Notes: generated from the letters alone by a model not told the origin. A DNA stretch of 64,000 bases from Dryocola sp032000125 (GCA_032000125.1 DAMALH010000018.1:1-64000), one strand, 5' to 3'. Counted from the first letter of the stretch, positions 50,484 to 59,518 are shown. Numbers and translations are program-made.

Positions 50484-51282
50484 AAAAATGTTTCCTTAAC
50501 TCAAATTATCCGGCTTTTATCAGAGCATTATTTTTTGGTGCTAATGCAATACCGGCTTTTATAATTACGTGAGGAAAATATTTTATTGTTCAATATCGCA
50601 CCAGACCCCAACTCCGGCTTTAAATGCTGCGGCCAGACCTGCGGTAAAATAAGCGTTACGGGTAGCCTGCGGGCATAAATGTCCCGGCCAGTGTTTCTAA
50701 TGAATTGATTTGGCTAAATATCCTTATTTCGATGTGTTTACCCTTTGTATCCAATAATTCCCTGATACCCTGGTAAATGCCGGAGGGTAGTGAGCCGCAC
50801 AGCGTAGCGCATTTTTGTCGCTAAACCGACAATAGCGTCAGGAATCTAACAGATTATGTAATTCATAAAAATGGCTGTTTAACGCTGTGCCAATTTCATA
50901 TTCATACTCCAAAAACATTCAATCAGGAATAGATCGCAGATAAATAAGTTGTCTACAGATCTTTATAACGTTCCAGGGATAAACCGCAGCAAGTCCTGCG
51001 CGTTTTACCTGGCGCCGCAGGTCATTTACATGCTGGCTTTTGCAACACGCTTTTTACCGGTTCAACCCTACCTCCGGCAGGTGACAGGAGGCGTCAGCGC
51101 AACGGGCTTATTGTTTTTTAAATCGGCCCCCATACCGACCGCCGCCTGCTTTTCCAGAAATCCCCACAAAAGCAGGGATGTTGTGTATAATATTGATACT
51201 TTTTGGCGCTTCGCCGTCATTTTCGCTGAAATCCCTGTTTTACAGTCATTTCTTCTTTTTATTCTTTTTTGAGGTTAACGAT
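50484..51282. other. Long intergenic region between crfC and phnA
   Basis: About 800 bp without a convincing gene. The crfC-proximal half is AT-rich with no recognised motif. A small hairpin TTGTCG-CTAAAC-CGACAA lies near 50815-50832. Near phnA a TATAAT (51186-51191) in TGTGTATAATATTG is a probable -10 element for phnA. A 107-codon open frame (50949-51272) has no family resemblance and no good ribosome site. Confidence 0.5.
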
Positions 51283-51618
51283 ATGCAACTCCCTCATTGC
51301 CCACAATGCAATTCCGAGTATACCTACGAAGACAACGGGATGTTTATCTGCCCGGAGTGCGCCCACGAATGGAACGATGCTGAACCCGCGCCTGATGCGG
51401 ATCAACTGATTGTGAAAGATGCCAACGGCAACCTGCTGGCAGACGGCGACAGCGTGACGGTTGTAAAAGATCTGAAGGTAAAAGGCAGCTCTTCCATGCT
51501 GAAAATCGGCACCAAAGTAAAAGGCATCCGCCTGGTGGAAGGCGACCATAACATCGATTGCAAAATTGATGGTTTTGGCCCAATGAAGCTCAAATCCGAG
51601 TTTGTGAAGAAAAACTAA
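51283..51618 (+). CDS. phnA: PhnA/YjdM zinc-ribbon protein
   Basis: A 111-aa protein with an N-terminal zinc ribbon (CPQCNSEYTYEDNGMFICPEC, residues 6-27) and a C-terminal SH3-like barrel (DGDSVTVVKDLKVKGSS). The old name suggested a role in phosphonates, but the E. coli gene is not needed for C-P lyase and its role is unclear. ATG 51283 follows GAGG. Confidence 0.95.
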   Translation: MQLPHCPQCNSEYTYEDNGMFICPECAHEWNDAEPAPDADQLIVKDANGNLLADGDSVTVVKDLKVKGSSSMLKIGTKVKGIRLVEGDHNIDCKIDGFGPMKLKSEFVKKN

Positions 51619-51634
51619 GTATTTACTCTTCCCG

Positions 51635-51654
51635 ACCCTCTCCCCGGAGAGGGT
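51635..51654. terminator. Hairpin after phnA
   Basis: Perfect 9-bp stem ACCCTCTCC / GGAGAGGGT with a two-base loop, 16 bp after phnA. No T-run. Confidence 0.5.
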
Positions 51655-51739
51655 AAAATCTCCCGCCTCTACGCCTGGCTTGCCCGTGCCTGCGCAACTA
51701 CACTTCTTTTGTACTCTGCATACAAAAGAGGAATGACCG

Positions 51740-52174
51740 ATGTCTGTTAGCCCCTACATTTTTTTTGACGGCACCTGTGAGGAAGCGATCGCTTTTTATC
51801 AGCAGGCGATTGGCGCTCAACTGGTTTTTAAAATGACCTTTGGTGAAATGCCGGGCGATGAAGAAACCCCGGAAGACTGCGCCAGCGGTTTTAACTGGGC
51901 CGACGATAAAATCATGCACGCCAGCGTTCGCATCGGCGACCATGAAGTGATGATGAGCGATGGCAATATGTGCGCGGACAGAGTTAAACACACCGGTTAC
52001 GCGTTAAGCCTTGCGACCGGGGATTTAGCCGAAGGGCAACGCTGGTTTGATAATCTTGCGGAAGGCGGAGACGTCACTATGCCGTGGGGAGAAACCTTCT
52101 GGGCCGAAGGATTCGGTATGTTAACGGATAAATTCGGCATACCCTGGATGATTAACGTCGCAAAACCTATGTAA
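51740..52174 (+). CDS. phnB: VOC-fold protein PhnB/YjdN
   Basis: A 144-aa member of the glyoxalase/bleomycin-resistance (VOC) fold, PhnB type: SPYIFFDGTCEEAIAFYQQAIGAQLVFKMTFGEMP at the start, and MPWGETFWAEGFGMLTDKFGIPWMIN at the end. Enzymatic role unknown. Order phnA-phnB before phnC is as in E. coli, but here two extra features lie between phnB and phnC. Confidence 0.93.
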   Translation: MSVSPYIFFDGTCEEAIAFYQQAIGAQLVFKMTFGEMPGDEETPEDCASGFNWADDKIMHASVRIGDHEVMMSDGNMCADRVKHTGYALSLATGDLAEGQRWFDNLAEGGDVTMPWGETFWAEGFGMLTDKFGIPWMINVAKPM

Positions 52175-52191
52175 TACGCCACTACCTGACG

Positions 52192-52217
52192 TTAAGGCTT
52201 GCTACAGCGAGCCTTAA
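52192..52217 (+). terminator. Hairpin after phnB
   Basis: Stem TTAAGGCT / AGCCTTAA with a ten-base loop, 17 bp after phnB, in sequence that turns AT-rich. Confidence 0.6.
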
Positions 52218-52383
52218 ATCATGCCCGGCTTAAAAACGCTTTTAGCCCCCGCGGATAAATCCTTTCTGTTTTATCACTTTTTATATTTTACGCATTAGTA
52301 ATTATCATTATTGCGCTGATTATTATTCCGGGAAAGTCGAGCATTATCATTGTTTGCACTCAAAGCTAAAACGACCTTTGGTT

Positions 52384-52515
52384 ATGAATAGAGAATATAT
52401 TCTGCACGACAGCGCGACATCAATGCCCGCAGCCGATCTCAATAGTTATATTACTTATACTAATGACAGTTTTATCGACCTCAGCGCCTTTTCCGGCGCT
52501 ACATTAATTGGCTGA
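52384..52515 (+). pseudogene. Remnant of an Aer-like PAS chemoreceptor gene (5' end only)
   Basis: A 43-codon frame beginning MNREYILHDSATSMPAADL and ending in TGA. Its central part, DLNSYITYTNDSFIDLSAFSG, closely resembles the start of the Aer aerotaxis PAS domain (DLQSYITHANDTFVQVSGY in E. coli). The FAD-binding part, membrane anchor and signalling domain are absent; only the first quarter of a PAS domain remains. Surroundings (52218-52584) are unusually AT-rich and otherwise empty, as expected of decayed DNA. A real small protein cannot be excluded. Confidence 0.6.
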
Positions 52516-52584
52516 TAATAAAAAGCTGACATAAAATGGCGATAATTATCGCGCGCGCTTGGTAGAAGCGGCATCTTTTTTTGG

Positions 52585-53799
52585 CTAGCGCGACACCGCC
52601 CATTCCCTCGGCACTTCCCAGGGCTTATGGAAATAGCGCTGTAAAGCTTGCGGGGTGTAGCTGCCTGTCAGCCATTCCCCGCTGTCCGCAGATTGATACG
52701 GCAGCAGCGAGCCTCCCTTCAGGCGCTCAACCGCCGATCGATGAATCATCATAGAAGAGGTCAGCGGCGGCGGCAGCCGACGGGGCGCGATGCGCTGCCA
52801 TGTCGTGGGCGGAAACCATTCGCAGTGCAAACGCCCAAATAGATCGGCATGCATCTCGCTGGGTAAAAGGTGCATGCCCAGATCGTCGAGCGCGTCGTGC
52901 AGCCACAAATAAGCGCCGTTCGATAATCCGCACTCCCCAGCAAAGCAGTTGTAGCCGCCTCCCACATCCTGGTGAATACCGGGGAACATGACCTGAACGA
53001 TGCGATCCCGGCTATCCCACACGGCGGGCGCCAAATCGACACGCTGTTCGTCTATGGCGATAGCCTGCAAACCGTACTTTACTCGTGGATGAAGCGCGTT
53101 ATTACTGAAACGGAAAACCGCCGTTCGCCCGTCGTTAACGTATTCAGGTATTCCCAGATGGCCTACCGTTTCCCATACCGCCACGGCCTCTACGGGTACG
53201 CCGGTCGTCATGCAGGCGGGGTCCACGCTGTCGCAAAAAAACGCCGGAAAATCTCTTAGTACCGCGCCAAGCAGACGGTCGTTTACGCTTGTGGTATGCG
53301 AGCGGTGCTGCGCCCAGACGGATGAGGCCAACCGCCAGCACACTTCTTTGTTCGCCTCATCGAGCCGTAGCCTGTCCCGGTTTAACAGGCCCTTATCTAT
53401 TATCAGATTAGCCAGCATGCGCGCCGTCCATGCGCCCTGGCTGAACCCGACCAGATAGATGCGGTCACCCGGCTGCCAGTGGCGACTGATAAAGGTATAG
53501 CCGCGCACCACAGGCGTAATAAAATTAGCGCCGAACGCGCTGCCCATCAGCCTGACAAAGCCGTTATGCGGATCGCCCACGCCGTAAATGTACTTTGCGA
53601 CCTGCGCCACCTCACCATGGCCGTCAACCCAGGTTTTTTCCTGTTCATTCGCAAGCAACAGGCTTTGTTTATCCACCAGCCCTTTCATGTCGATAAATAG
53701 CTGGTAAACGTTGCTGACCGTCGCCGTTTCTTCCACCTGCTCTTCAAACCCCGGAGCCGCCCACACCCCGTCCGCACAAAAAATTATATTTTTGCTCAC
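52585..53799 (-). CDS. DUF2235 alpha/beta hydrolase, Tle1-like phospholipase
   Basis: A 404-aa protein of the DUF2235 family, to which type VI secretion lipase effectors of the Tle1 group belong. The nucleophile elbow is GFSQGAW with S120. The early CADGVW (D10) and FPGIHQDVGGGYN (catalytic Asp/His region) are hallmarks of the family. No signal peptide or membrane segment. No VgrG, PAAR, chaperone or obvious immunity gene adjoins it, so secretion is unproven and it may act in the cytoplasm. It is inserted between phnB and phnC, convergent with nothing nearby, and divergent from phnC. Confidence 0.82.
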   Translation of the reverse strand: MSKNIIFCADGVWAAPGFEEQVEETATVSNVYQLFIDMKGLVDKQSLLLANEQEKTWVDGHGEVAQVAKYIYGVGDPHNGFVRLMGSAFGANFITPVVRGYTFISRHWQPGDRIYLVGFSQGAWTARMLANLIIDKGLLNRDRLRLDEANKEVCWRLASSVWAQHRSHTTSVNDRLLGAVLRDFPAFFCDSVDPACMTTGVPVEAVAVWETVGHLGIPEYVNDGRTAVFRFSNNALHPRVKYGLQAIAIDEQRVDLAPAVWDSRDRIVQVMFPGIHQDVGGGYNCFAGECGLSNGAYLWLHDALDDLGMHLLPSEMHADLFGRLHCEWFPPTTWQRIAPRRLPPPLTSSMMIHRSAVERLKGGSLLPYQSADSGEWLTGSYTPQALQRYFHKPWEVPREWAVSR

Positions 53800-53999
53800 T
53801 GTTTATGCCTCCCCAGAGGTGCCCCTCTAGCAAACGCAAAAACAAGCCGCGCCACAATACGACAAATAGCTGATTAGACTGGCGACTTTGCGTTAACCCG
53901 CCTCGCATCCCCGGTACTCTTCATCTGTTCGAAACCTGGATTTAACGAAAATGACACGTTCCGTCGGCACGATAGGGCAACTTTTCAAGGAGGCCGCGT
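53800..53999 (+). promoter_or_regulatory. Control region of the phn operon
   Basis: The 200 bp between the divergent DUF2235 gene and phnC must contain the phn promoter. CTTCATCTGTTCGAAACC (53918-53935) is a poor Pho-box match, and GTGTCATTTTCGTTAAAT on the minus strand (53937-53954) is another partial one. I could not identify a good Pho box. AAGGAGG precedes phnC. Confidence 0.3.
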
Positions 54000-54782
54000 A
54001 TGCAAACGATTATCCGCGTCAACAAACTGAGCAAAACTTTTAACCAACGCCAGGCGCTATGTACGGTGGATCTGGAGGTGAATGAAGGTGAGATGGTCGC
54101 TCTGCTGGGGCCGTCCGGCTCAGGCAAATCCACCCTCTTACGTCACCTGAGCGGTTTGATTACCTCAGATAAGGCGTCGGAAAGCCATGTCGAGCTGCTC
54201 GGCCGTACGGTACAAAAATCTGGCCGCCTGGCGAGCGATATCCGCAGAAGCCGCACCCAAACCGGCTACATCTTCCAGCAGTTCAACCTGGTCAACCGCC
54301 TGACGGTGCTCGAAAACGTGCTGACTGGCGCGCTGGGCTCCACGCCGTTCTGGCGCACCTGCTTTAACTGGTTCACCCGCGAACAAAAACAACGCGCGCT
54401 GCAGGCGCTGACCCGCGTCGGCATGGCGCAGTTTGCCTGGCAGCGCGTCTCCACCCTGTCCGGTGGACAACAGCAGCGCGTGGCGATTGCCCGGGCGCTG
54501 ATGCAGCAGGCGAAAGTCATTCTTGCCGATGAGCCAATTGCCTCGCTGGACCCGGAATCCGCCCGCATCGTGATGGAAACCCTGCGCGACATTAACCGTC
54601 TGGACGGTATCACCGTAGTGGTGACGCTGCACCAGGTGGACTACGCCCTGCGCTACTGCGAACGCATCGTCGCGCTGCGCCAGGGGCACGTGTTTTACGA
54701 CGGAAGCAGCTCAGCGTTCGACAACGAACGGCTGGGAAATCTCTATCGCAGCATGGCTCGCGTCGATGCCGTCGCTGCGTAA
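54000..54782 (+). CDS. phnC: Phosphonate ABC transporter ATP-binding protein
   Basis: ATPase of the PhnCDE importer for phosphonates. The 260-aa protein has Walker A GPSGSGKST, Q-loop FQQFNLVNRLTVLENVL, signature LSGGQQQRV and Walker B VILADEPIASLDP. First gene of the C-P lyase operon, with AAGGAGG upstream. Confidence 0.97.
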   Translation: MQTIIRVNKLSKTFNQRQALCTVDLEVNEGEMVALLGPSGSGKSTLLRHLSGLITSDKASESHVELLGRTVQKSGRLASDIRRSRTQTGYIFQQFNLVNRLTVLENVLTGALGSTPFWRTCFNWFTREQKQRALQALTRVGMAQFAWQRVSTLSGGQQQRVAIARALMQQAKVILADEPIASLDPESARIVMETLRDINRLDGITVVVTLHQVDYALRYCERIVALRQGHVFYDGSSSAFDNERLGNLYRSMARVDAVAA

Positions 54783-54808
54783 CACTTTTATCGACTCAAG
54801 GAACTGTC

Positions 54809-55825
54809 ATGAGCTACAAAGCCGTTAAGGCCCTCGCCTTTACCAGCCTGTTAAGCGTCAGTGCTCTACTCAACGCAGCCCATGCGGATGAGCAAGAGAA
54901 GTCCCTGAACTTCGGCATTATCTCTACCGAATCCCAGCAAAACCTGAAACCCCAGTGGGACCCGTTCCTGAAGGATATGGAGAAGAAGCTGGGCGTGAAG
55001 GTGAATGCATTCTTTGCGCCGGACTACGCGGGAATCATCCAGGGCATGCGTTTTAACAAAGTGGATATCGCCTGGTACGGCAACCTGTCCGCCATGGAAG
55101 CGGTGGACCGCGCTAACGGGCAGGTCTTCGCGCAAACCGTAGCGGCGGACGGCTCGCCTGGCTACTGGAGCGTGCTGATCGTCAACAAAGACAGCCCGAT
55201 CAACAACCTCAATGACATGCTGGCGAAGCGTAAAGATCTGACCTTCGGCAACGGCGATCCTAACTCCACCTCAGGCTACCTCGTCCCCGGCTATTACGTG
55301 TTTGCCAAGAACAACGTGGCCGTGAGCGACTTCAAACGCTCGGTCAACGCCAACCACGAAACCAACGCGCTGGCCGTGGCTAACAAGCAGGTGGACGTGG
55401 CGACTAACAATACCGAAAACATGGATCGCCTGAAGATCACCGCACCGGAGAAGTTTAAGGATCTGAAGGTTATCTGGAAATCGCCGCTGATCCCGGGCGA
55501 TCCGATCGTGTGGCGTAAAAACCTCTCCGAAGCCACCAAAGATAAAGTTTATGACTTCTTTATGTCCTACGGCAAAACCCCGGAAGAAGCCCAGGTACTA
55601 AAAGGCCTGACGTGGGCGCCGTTCCGCCCGTCCAGCGACCTGCAACTGGTGCCGATTCGCCAGCTCGCGCTGTTCAAGCGGATGCAGGGCGTGAAGGACA
55701 ACAAAGGGCTGGATGAAAAAGACAAAACCATCAAGGTCGCCGCGCTGCAAAACCAGTTAAGCGATTTGGATCGCCTGACCGCTGCGCTCAGCGCGATGAG
55801 CAGCGTGAATAAAGCGGTGCAGTAA
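54809..55825 (+). CDS. phnD: Phosphonate ABC transporter substrate-binding protein
   Basis: Periplasmic phosphonate-binding protein, 338 aa, with a signal peptide ending NAAHA-D. The ligand-pocket regions FGIISTESQQNLKPQWDPFL, NKVDIAWYGNLSAMEAVDR and GDPNSTSGYLVPGYYVF are almost the same as in E. coli PhnD. AAGGAA precedes the ATG. Confidence 0.97.
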   Translation: MSYKAVKALAFTSLLSVSALLNAAHADEQEKSLNFGIISTESQQNLKPQWDPFLKDMEKKLGVKVNAFFAPDYAGIIQGMRFNKVDIAWYGNLSAMEAVDRANGQVFAQTVAADGSPGYWSVLIVNKDSPINNLNDMLAKRKDLTFGNGDPNSTSGYLVPGYYVFAKNNVAVSDFKRSVNANHETNALAVANKQVDVATNNTENMDRLKITAPEKFKDLKVIWKSPLIPGDPIVWRKNLSEATKDKVYDFFMSYGKTPEEAQVLKGLTWAPFRPSSDLQLVPIRQLALFKRMQGVKDNKGLDEKDKTIKVAALQNQLSDLDRLTAALSAMSSVNKAVQ

Positions 55826-55831
55826 TTTTGC

Positions 55832-55866
55832 CCCTCACCCCGACCCTCGCCCCATAGGGGTGAGGG
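55832..55866 (+). other. Intra-operon hairpin between phnD and phnE
   Basis: Perfect 10-bp stem CCCTCACCCC / GGGGTGAGGG with a 15-base loop, in the only large gap of the phn operon. Followed by TAAAAATAA rather than a T-run. It would protect the phnCD message from 3' decay, giving more binding protein than permease. Confidence 0.65.
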
Positions 55867-55886
55867 TAAAAATAACGGAGCACCTC

Positions 55887-56669
55887 ATGCAACAAACGAT
55901 ACAGGTCGCCGTACCAAAACGTAGCTGGTTCGTACAGCTATGCTGGGGGATTTTACTGGCCGTTTTAATCGTCTCCTGGCAGGGGGCGGAAATGGCGCCG
56001 CTCACCCTGTTCCGCGACGCGGGCAACATGGCAACCTTCGCCGCCGACTTCTTCCCGCCCGATTTCAGCCAGTGGCAGCTCTATCTGAGTGAAATGGGCA
56101 TCACGCTGCAAATTGCCGTCTGGGGCACCGCCCTGTCCATTCTGCTGTCCATTCCCTGCGGCCTGATGTGCGCCGATAACCTCGTCCCCTGGTGGGTTTA
56201 CCAGCCGATGCGCCGTTTGATGGACGCCTGTCGCGCCATCAACGAAATGGTGTTTGCGATGCTGTTCGTGGTGGCCGTTGGGCTTGGGCCTTTTGCCGGC
56301 GTGCTGGCGCTGTTTATTCATACCACCGGCGTGCTCTCTAAGCTGCTGTCTGAAGCGGTGGAAGCTATCGAACCCGGCCCGGTAGAAGGGATTCGCGCCA
56401 CCGGCGCCAGCAAGCTTGAAGAAATCCTCTACGGCGTGCTCCCGCAGGTAATGCCGCTGCTTATCTCCTACTCGCTCTACCGCTTTGAATCCAACGTCCG
56501 TTCGGCAACGGTGGTGGGGATGGTGGGGGCGGGCGGCATCGGCGTCACGCTCTGGGAAGCCATCCGTGGATTCCAGTTCCAGCAAACCTGCGCGCTGATG
56601 ATCGTCATTATCATCACCGTCAGCCTGCTGGATTTCCTGTCGCAACGGCTGCGCAAACATTTTATCTAG
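55887..56669 (+). CDS. phnE: Phosphonate ABC transporter permease
   Basis: Inner-membrane permease of PhnCDE, 260 aa with about six helices. The EAA loop EGIRATGASKLEEILYGVLPQ is intact. The gene is uninterrupted, unlike E. coli K-12, where an 8-bp insertion makes phnE cryptic, so phosphonate uptake should work. ATG 55887 follows ACGGAG. Confidence 0.96.
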   Translation: MQQTIQVAVPKRSWFVQLCWGILLAVLIVSWQGAEMAPLTLFRDAGNMATFAADFFPPDFSQWQLYLSEMGITLQIAVWGTALSILLSIPCGLMCADNLVPWWVYQPMRRLMDACRAINEMVFAMLFVVAVGLGPFAGVLALFIHTTGVLSKLLSEAVEAIEPGPVEGIRATGASKLEEILYGVLPQVMPLLISYSLYRFESNVRSATVVGMVGAGGIGVTLWEAIRGFQFQQTCALMIVIIITVSLLDFLSQRLRKHFI

Positions 56670-56685
56670 AGAGGCTTTGTTGACG

Positions 56686-57411
56686 ATGCACTTATCCAGA
56701 CATCCGACCAGTTACCCGACGCGCTACCAAGAAATCGCCGCGCTGCTTGAACAGGATCTGCGCAAAAACTACCGCTGCGGCGACTACCTGCCTGCGGAAA
56801 GCCAGCTTGCGGCGCGTTTTGAAGTGAACCGCCACACGCTGCGACGCGCCATCGACCAGCTCGTCGAAAAAGGCTGGGTACAGCGCCGCCAGGGCGTGGG
56901 CGTGTTAGTGCTGATGCGCCCGTTCGATTATCCGCTTAACGCCCAGGCTCGCTTTAGTCAGAACCTGCTCGACCAGGGTAGCCACCCTACCAGCGAACGT
57001 CTGCTGGCGGTATTGCGCCCCGCTTCCAGCCACGTCGCCAACGCGCTGGGCGTTAACGAGGGCGAGGACATTATTCATTTGCGCACCCTGCGCCGCGTGA
57101 ACGGCATCGCGGTATGTCTTATCGACCATTACTTCGCCGACCTCTCCTGGTGGCCTGCGCTGCAACAGTTTCACAGCGGCTCGCTGCATGACGTGATACA
57201 GGCGCAGCTCGGCATTCCGCTTAAACGTACGCAAACCCGCATCAGCGCTCGTCGCGCGCAGGCCAAAGAAAGCCGCCTGCTGGAAATCCCGAACATGGCG
57301 CCGTTGCTGTGCGTGCGCACCCTTAACCATCGTGAAGGCGAGGCTAAACCGGCGGAATACTCCGTCAGCCTGACCCGCGCCGACATGATTGAATTCACCA
57401 TGGAGCACTAA
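56686..57411 (+). CDS. phnF: GntR-family regulator PhnF
   Basis: A 241-aa GntR/HutC-type regulator: N-terminal winged helix (about 10-75, YLPAESQLAARFEVNRHTLRRAIDQLVEKGW) and C-terminal UTRA ligand domain (about 95-235). Its role in E. coli phn regulation is not settled. ATG 56686 gives the conserved MHLSRHPTSYPTRYQE start; TTG 56677 is an alternative too close to the GAGAGG site. Stop codon adjoins the phnG start. Confidence 0.93.
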   Translation: MHLSRHPTSYPTRYQEIAALLEQDLRKNYRCGDYLPAESQLAARFEVNRHTLRRAIDQLVEKGWVQRRQGVGVLVLMRPFDYPLNAQARFSQNLLDQGSHPTSERLLAVLRPASSHVANALGVNEGEDIIHLRTLRRVNGIAVCLIDHYFADLSWWPALQQFHSGSLHDVIQAQLGIPLKRTQTRISARRAQAKESRLLEIPNMAPLLCVRTLNHREGEAKPAEYSVSLTRADMIEFTMEH

Positions 57412-57873
57412 ATGGACGCACCGCAAATTGATGTCGCACAGCGCCAGAACTGGCTGGCAGTGCTTGCCCACAGCGTGCCGCAGGAGCTGGCAAGCCGCTG
57501 GGAAGCGCTGAAACTCAGCCCGCGCTACCAGGTTATTCGCCAGCCGGAAACGGGCCTGGTACAGATTCAGGCGCGCATGGGCGCAACCGGCCAACGCTTT
57601 TTCGCAGGCGACGCCACGCTAACCCGCGCCGTAGTACAGCTCGATAACGGAACTTACGGCTACAGCTACCTGCTGGGGCGTGATAAATCCCACGCCGAGC
57701 GTTGCGCGGTTATCGACGCGCTGATGCAGGACAAAACGCATTTTCAGACCTTACAGGAAACCCTGATAGCCCCGCTGGCTGCAAACCGGGAACAGCGGCT
57801 GGCCAAACGGCGCGCCGAGGTAAACAGCAGCCGCGTCGACTTCTTCACTCTGGCTCGCGGAGATAACGCATGA
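57412..57873 (+). CDS. phnG: C-P lyase subunit PhnG
   Basis: A 153-aa subunit of the PhnGHIJ core. With PhnI it takes part in forming the ribose-1-methylphosphonate 5-triphosphate intermediate. Conserved TGLVQIQARMGATGQRFFAGDATLTRA and GYSYLLGRDKSHAERCAVIDALMQ are present. ATG 57412 directly follows the phnF stop; the end overlaps phnH by ATGA. Confidence 0.95.
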   Translation: MDAPQIDVAQRQNWLAVLAHSVPQELASRWEALKLSPRYQVIRQPETGLVQIQARMGATGQRFFAGDATLTRAVVQLDNGTYGYSYLLGRDKSHAERCAVIDALMQDKTHFQTLQETLIAPLAANREQRLAKRRAEVNSSRVDFFTLARGDNA

Positions 57874-58454
57874 CCCTGATGACCGCTTTTACCCTGCCCG
57901 TGCAGGATGCTCAACAGAGCTTTCGTCGCCTGCTTAAAGCGATGAGCGAGCCGGGCGTTATCGTCGCGCTGCACTCGCTCAACAAAGGCTGGGCGCCGCT
58001 AAACGTAGCCTCTACCAGCGTGCTGCTGACGCTTGCCGATGGCGACACGCCGGTATGGATAAGCGAAGCGCTGAAAAACGAAGCCGCCATGCAGAACGTC
58101 CGTTTCCATACCGGCGCACCCGTTTCGCCAATGCCAGAACAGGCGCAGTTCGCCGTCGCAAGCGACATGATTTCTGCCGCCGAGCTTAACGCGCTGGCCC
58201 AGGGATGCGACGTCGCCCCGGACACCAGCGCGACGCTGATTTTGCAGGTCAGCAGCCTGAGCGGCGGCCGCATGTTGCGTCTGACGGGGGCGGGCATTCT
58301 TGAGGAGCGCATGATTGCTCCGCAGCTGCCGGAGTGCGTGATCCATGAGCTGACCGAGCGCCCGCATCCGTTCCCGCTGGGCATTGATTTAATCCTTACC
58401 TGCGGCGACCGCCTGCTGGCGATCCCCCGCACCACTCACGTGGAGGTGTGCTGA
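57870..58454 (+). CDS. phnH: C-P lyase subunit PhnH
   Basis: A 194-aa subunit of the C-P lyase core complex, with a fold related to PLP transferases but without a PLP lysine. The N-terminal FTLPVQDAQQSFRRLLKAMSEPG is the family signature. Overlaps phnG by 4 nt and phnI by 1 nt. Confidence 0.95.
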   Translation: MTLMTAFTLPVQDAQQSFRRLLKAMSEPGVIVALHSLNKGWAPLNVASTSVLLTLADGDTPVWISEALKNEAAMQNVRFHTGAPVSPMPEQAQFAVASDMISAAELNALAQGCDVAPDTSATLILQVSSLSGGRMLRLTGAGILEERMIAPQLPECVIHELTERPHPFPLGIDLILTCGDRLLAIPRTTHVEVC

Positions 58455-59518
58455 TGTACGTCGCCGTGAAAGGGGGCGAAAAGGCTATTGCCGCCGCCCA
58501 CGCCTTGCAGGAACACAGCCGTCGCGGCAATCAGGACCACGCCGAGCTTAGCGTCGCGCAAATCGAACAGCAGCTAGGTCTGGCCGTAGACCGCGTAATG
58601 ACCGAAGGCGGCATTGCCGACCGGGAGCTGGCCGCGCTTGCCATCAAACAGGCCAGCGGCGATATGGTGGAAGCCATCTTCCTGCTGCGCGCCTACCGTA
58701 CTACCCTGCCGCGTCTTGCCGTAAGCGTTCCGCTGGCTACGGCAAAGATGCGCCTGGAGCGCCGCATTTCTGCGACCTACAAAGATCTCCCCGGCGGACA
58801 ACTGCTCGGGCCAACGTATGATTACACGCATCGCCTGCTGGATTTCACGCTGCTGGCGAACGGCGAGGCGCCGGTGCTGAAAACCGGCGATGGCTTTTCC
58901 GAACCCGCGCCGCACGTCTTCAGCCTGCTGGCTAAGCAAAACCTGGCGAAAGCCGAAGAGGATAACGGCGAGCAGCCGGACGATATCACCCGCCAGCCAG
59001 CGGTTTATCCGTGCTCCCGCTCCTCCCGCTTACAGCAGCTGGTGCGCGGCGACGAAGGTTATTTGCTGGCGCTGGCCTACTCCACCCAGCGCGGCTATGG
59101 CCGTAACCACCCGTTCGCCGGAGAAATTCGCAGCGGCTACGTTGATATCGATATCGTGCCGGAAGAGCTGGGTTTTGCGGTGAACGTCGGCGAACTGCTG
59201 ATGACCGAGTGCGAAATGGTTAACGGTTTCGTCGCACCGGAAGAGGAACCTCCGCGCTTCACGCGTGGCTACGGGCTGGTCTTCGGCATGAGCGAACGCA
59301 AAGCGATGGCGATGGCGCTTGTCGATCGTGCTCTGCAAGCGCCTGACTACGACGAAACCGTGGCAGGCCCGGCGCAGGACGAAGAGTTTGTGCTGTCGCA
59401 TGCGGATAACGTCGAGGCCGCAGGCTTTGTGTCACACCTCAAGCTGCCGCACTACGTGGATTTCCAGGCCGAGCTGGAACTGCTTAACCGCCTGATAAAG
59501 GAGCGCGAAAATGGCTAA
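58454..59518 (+). CDS. phnI: C-P lyase subunit PhnI
   Basis: Nucleosidase-like subunit that, with PhnG, H and L, replaces the adenine of ATP by phosphonate. Length 354 aa from ATG 58454 (MYVAVKGGEKAI), which follows GGAGG by seven bases; the GTG two codons earlier is not used in relatives. Contains QASGDMVEAIFLLRAYRTTLPR and HFAGE-type GYGRNHPFAGEIRSGYVDI, both strongly conserved. Confidence 0.96.
   Translation: MYVAVKGGEKAIAAAHALQEHSRRGNQDHAELSVAQIEQQLGLAVDRVMTEGGIADRELAALAIKQASGDMVEAIFLLRAYRTTLPRLAVSVPLATAKMRLERRISATYKDLPGGQLLGPTYDYTHRLLDFTLLANGEAPVLKTGDGFSEPAPHVFSLLAKQNLAKAEEDNGEQPDDITRQPAVYPCSRSSRLQQLVRGDEGYLLALAYSTQRGYGRNHPFAGEIRSGYVDIDIVPEELGFAVNVGELLMTECEMVNGFVAPEEEPPRFTRGYGLVFGMSERKAMAMALVDRALQAPDYDETVAGPAQDEEFVLSHADNVEAAGFVSHLKLPHYVDFQAELELLNRLIKERENG

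Noticed and set aside
50949..51272. 107-codon open frame before phnA
   Set aside because: No recognisable domain, no good ribosome site, and it contains the probable phnA promoter; composition looks like non-coding DNA.
53918..53954. Pho boxes before phnC
   Set aside because: The best candidates match only about half of the 18-bp consensus; I kept the region as a low-confidence control region instead of naming a Pho box.
55965..56660. 231-codon minus-strand open frame opposite phnE
   Set aside because: Very His-, Gln- and Arg-rich shadow of a membrane protein gene.
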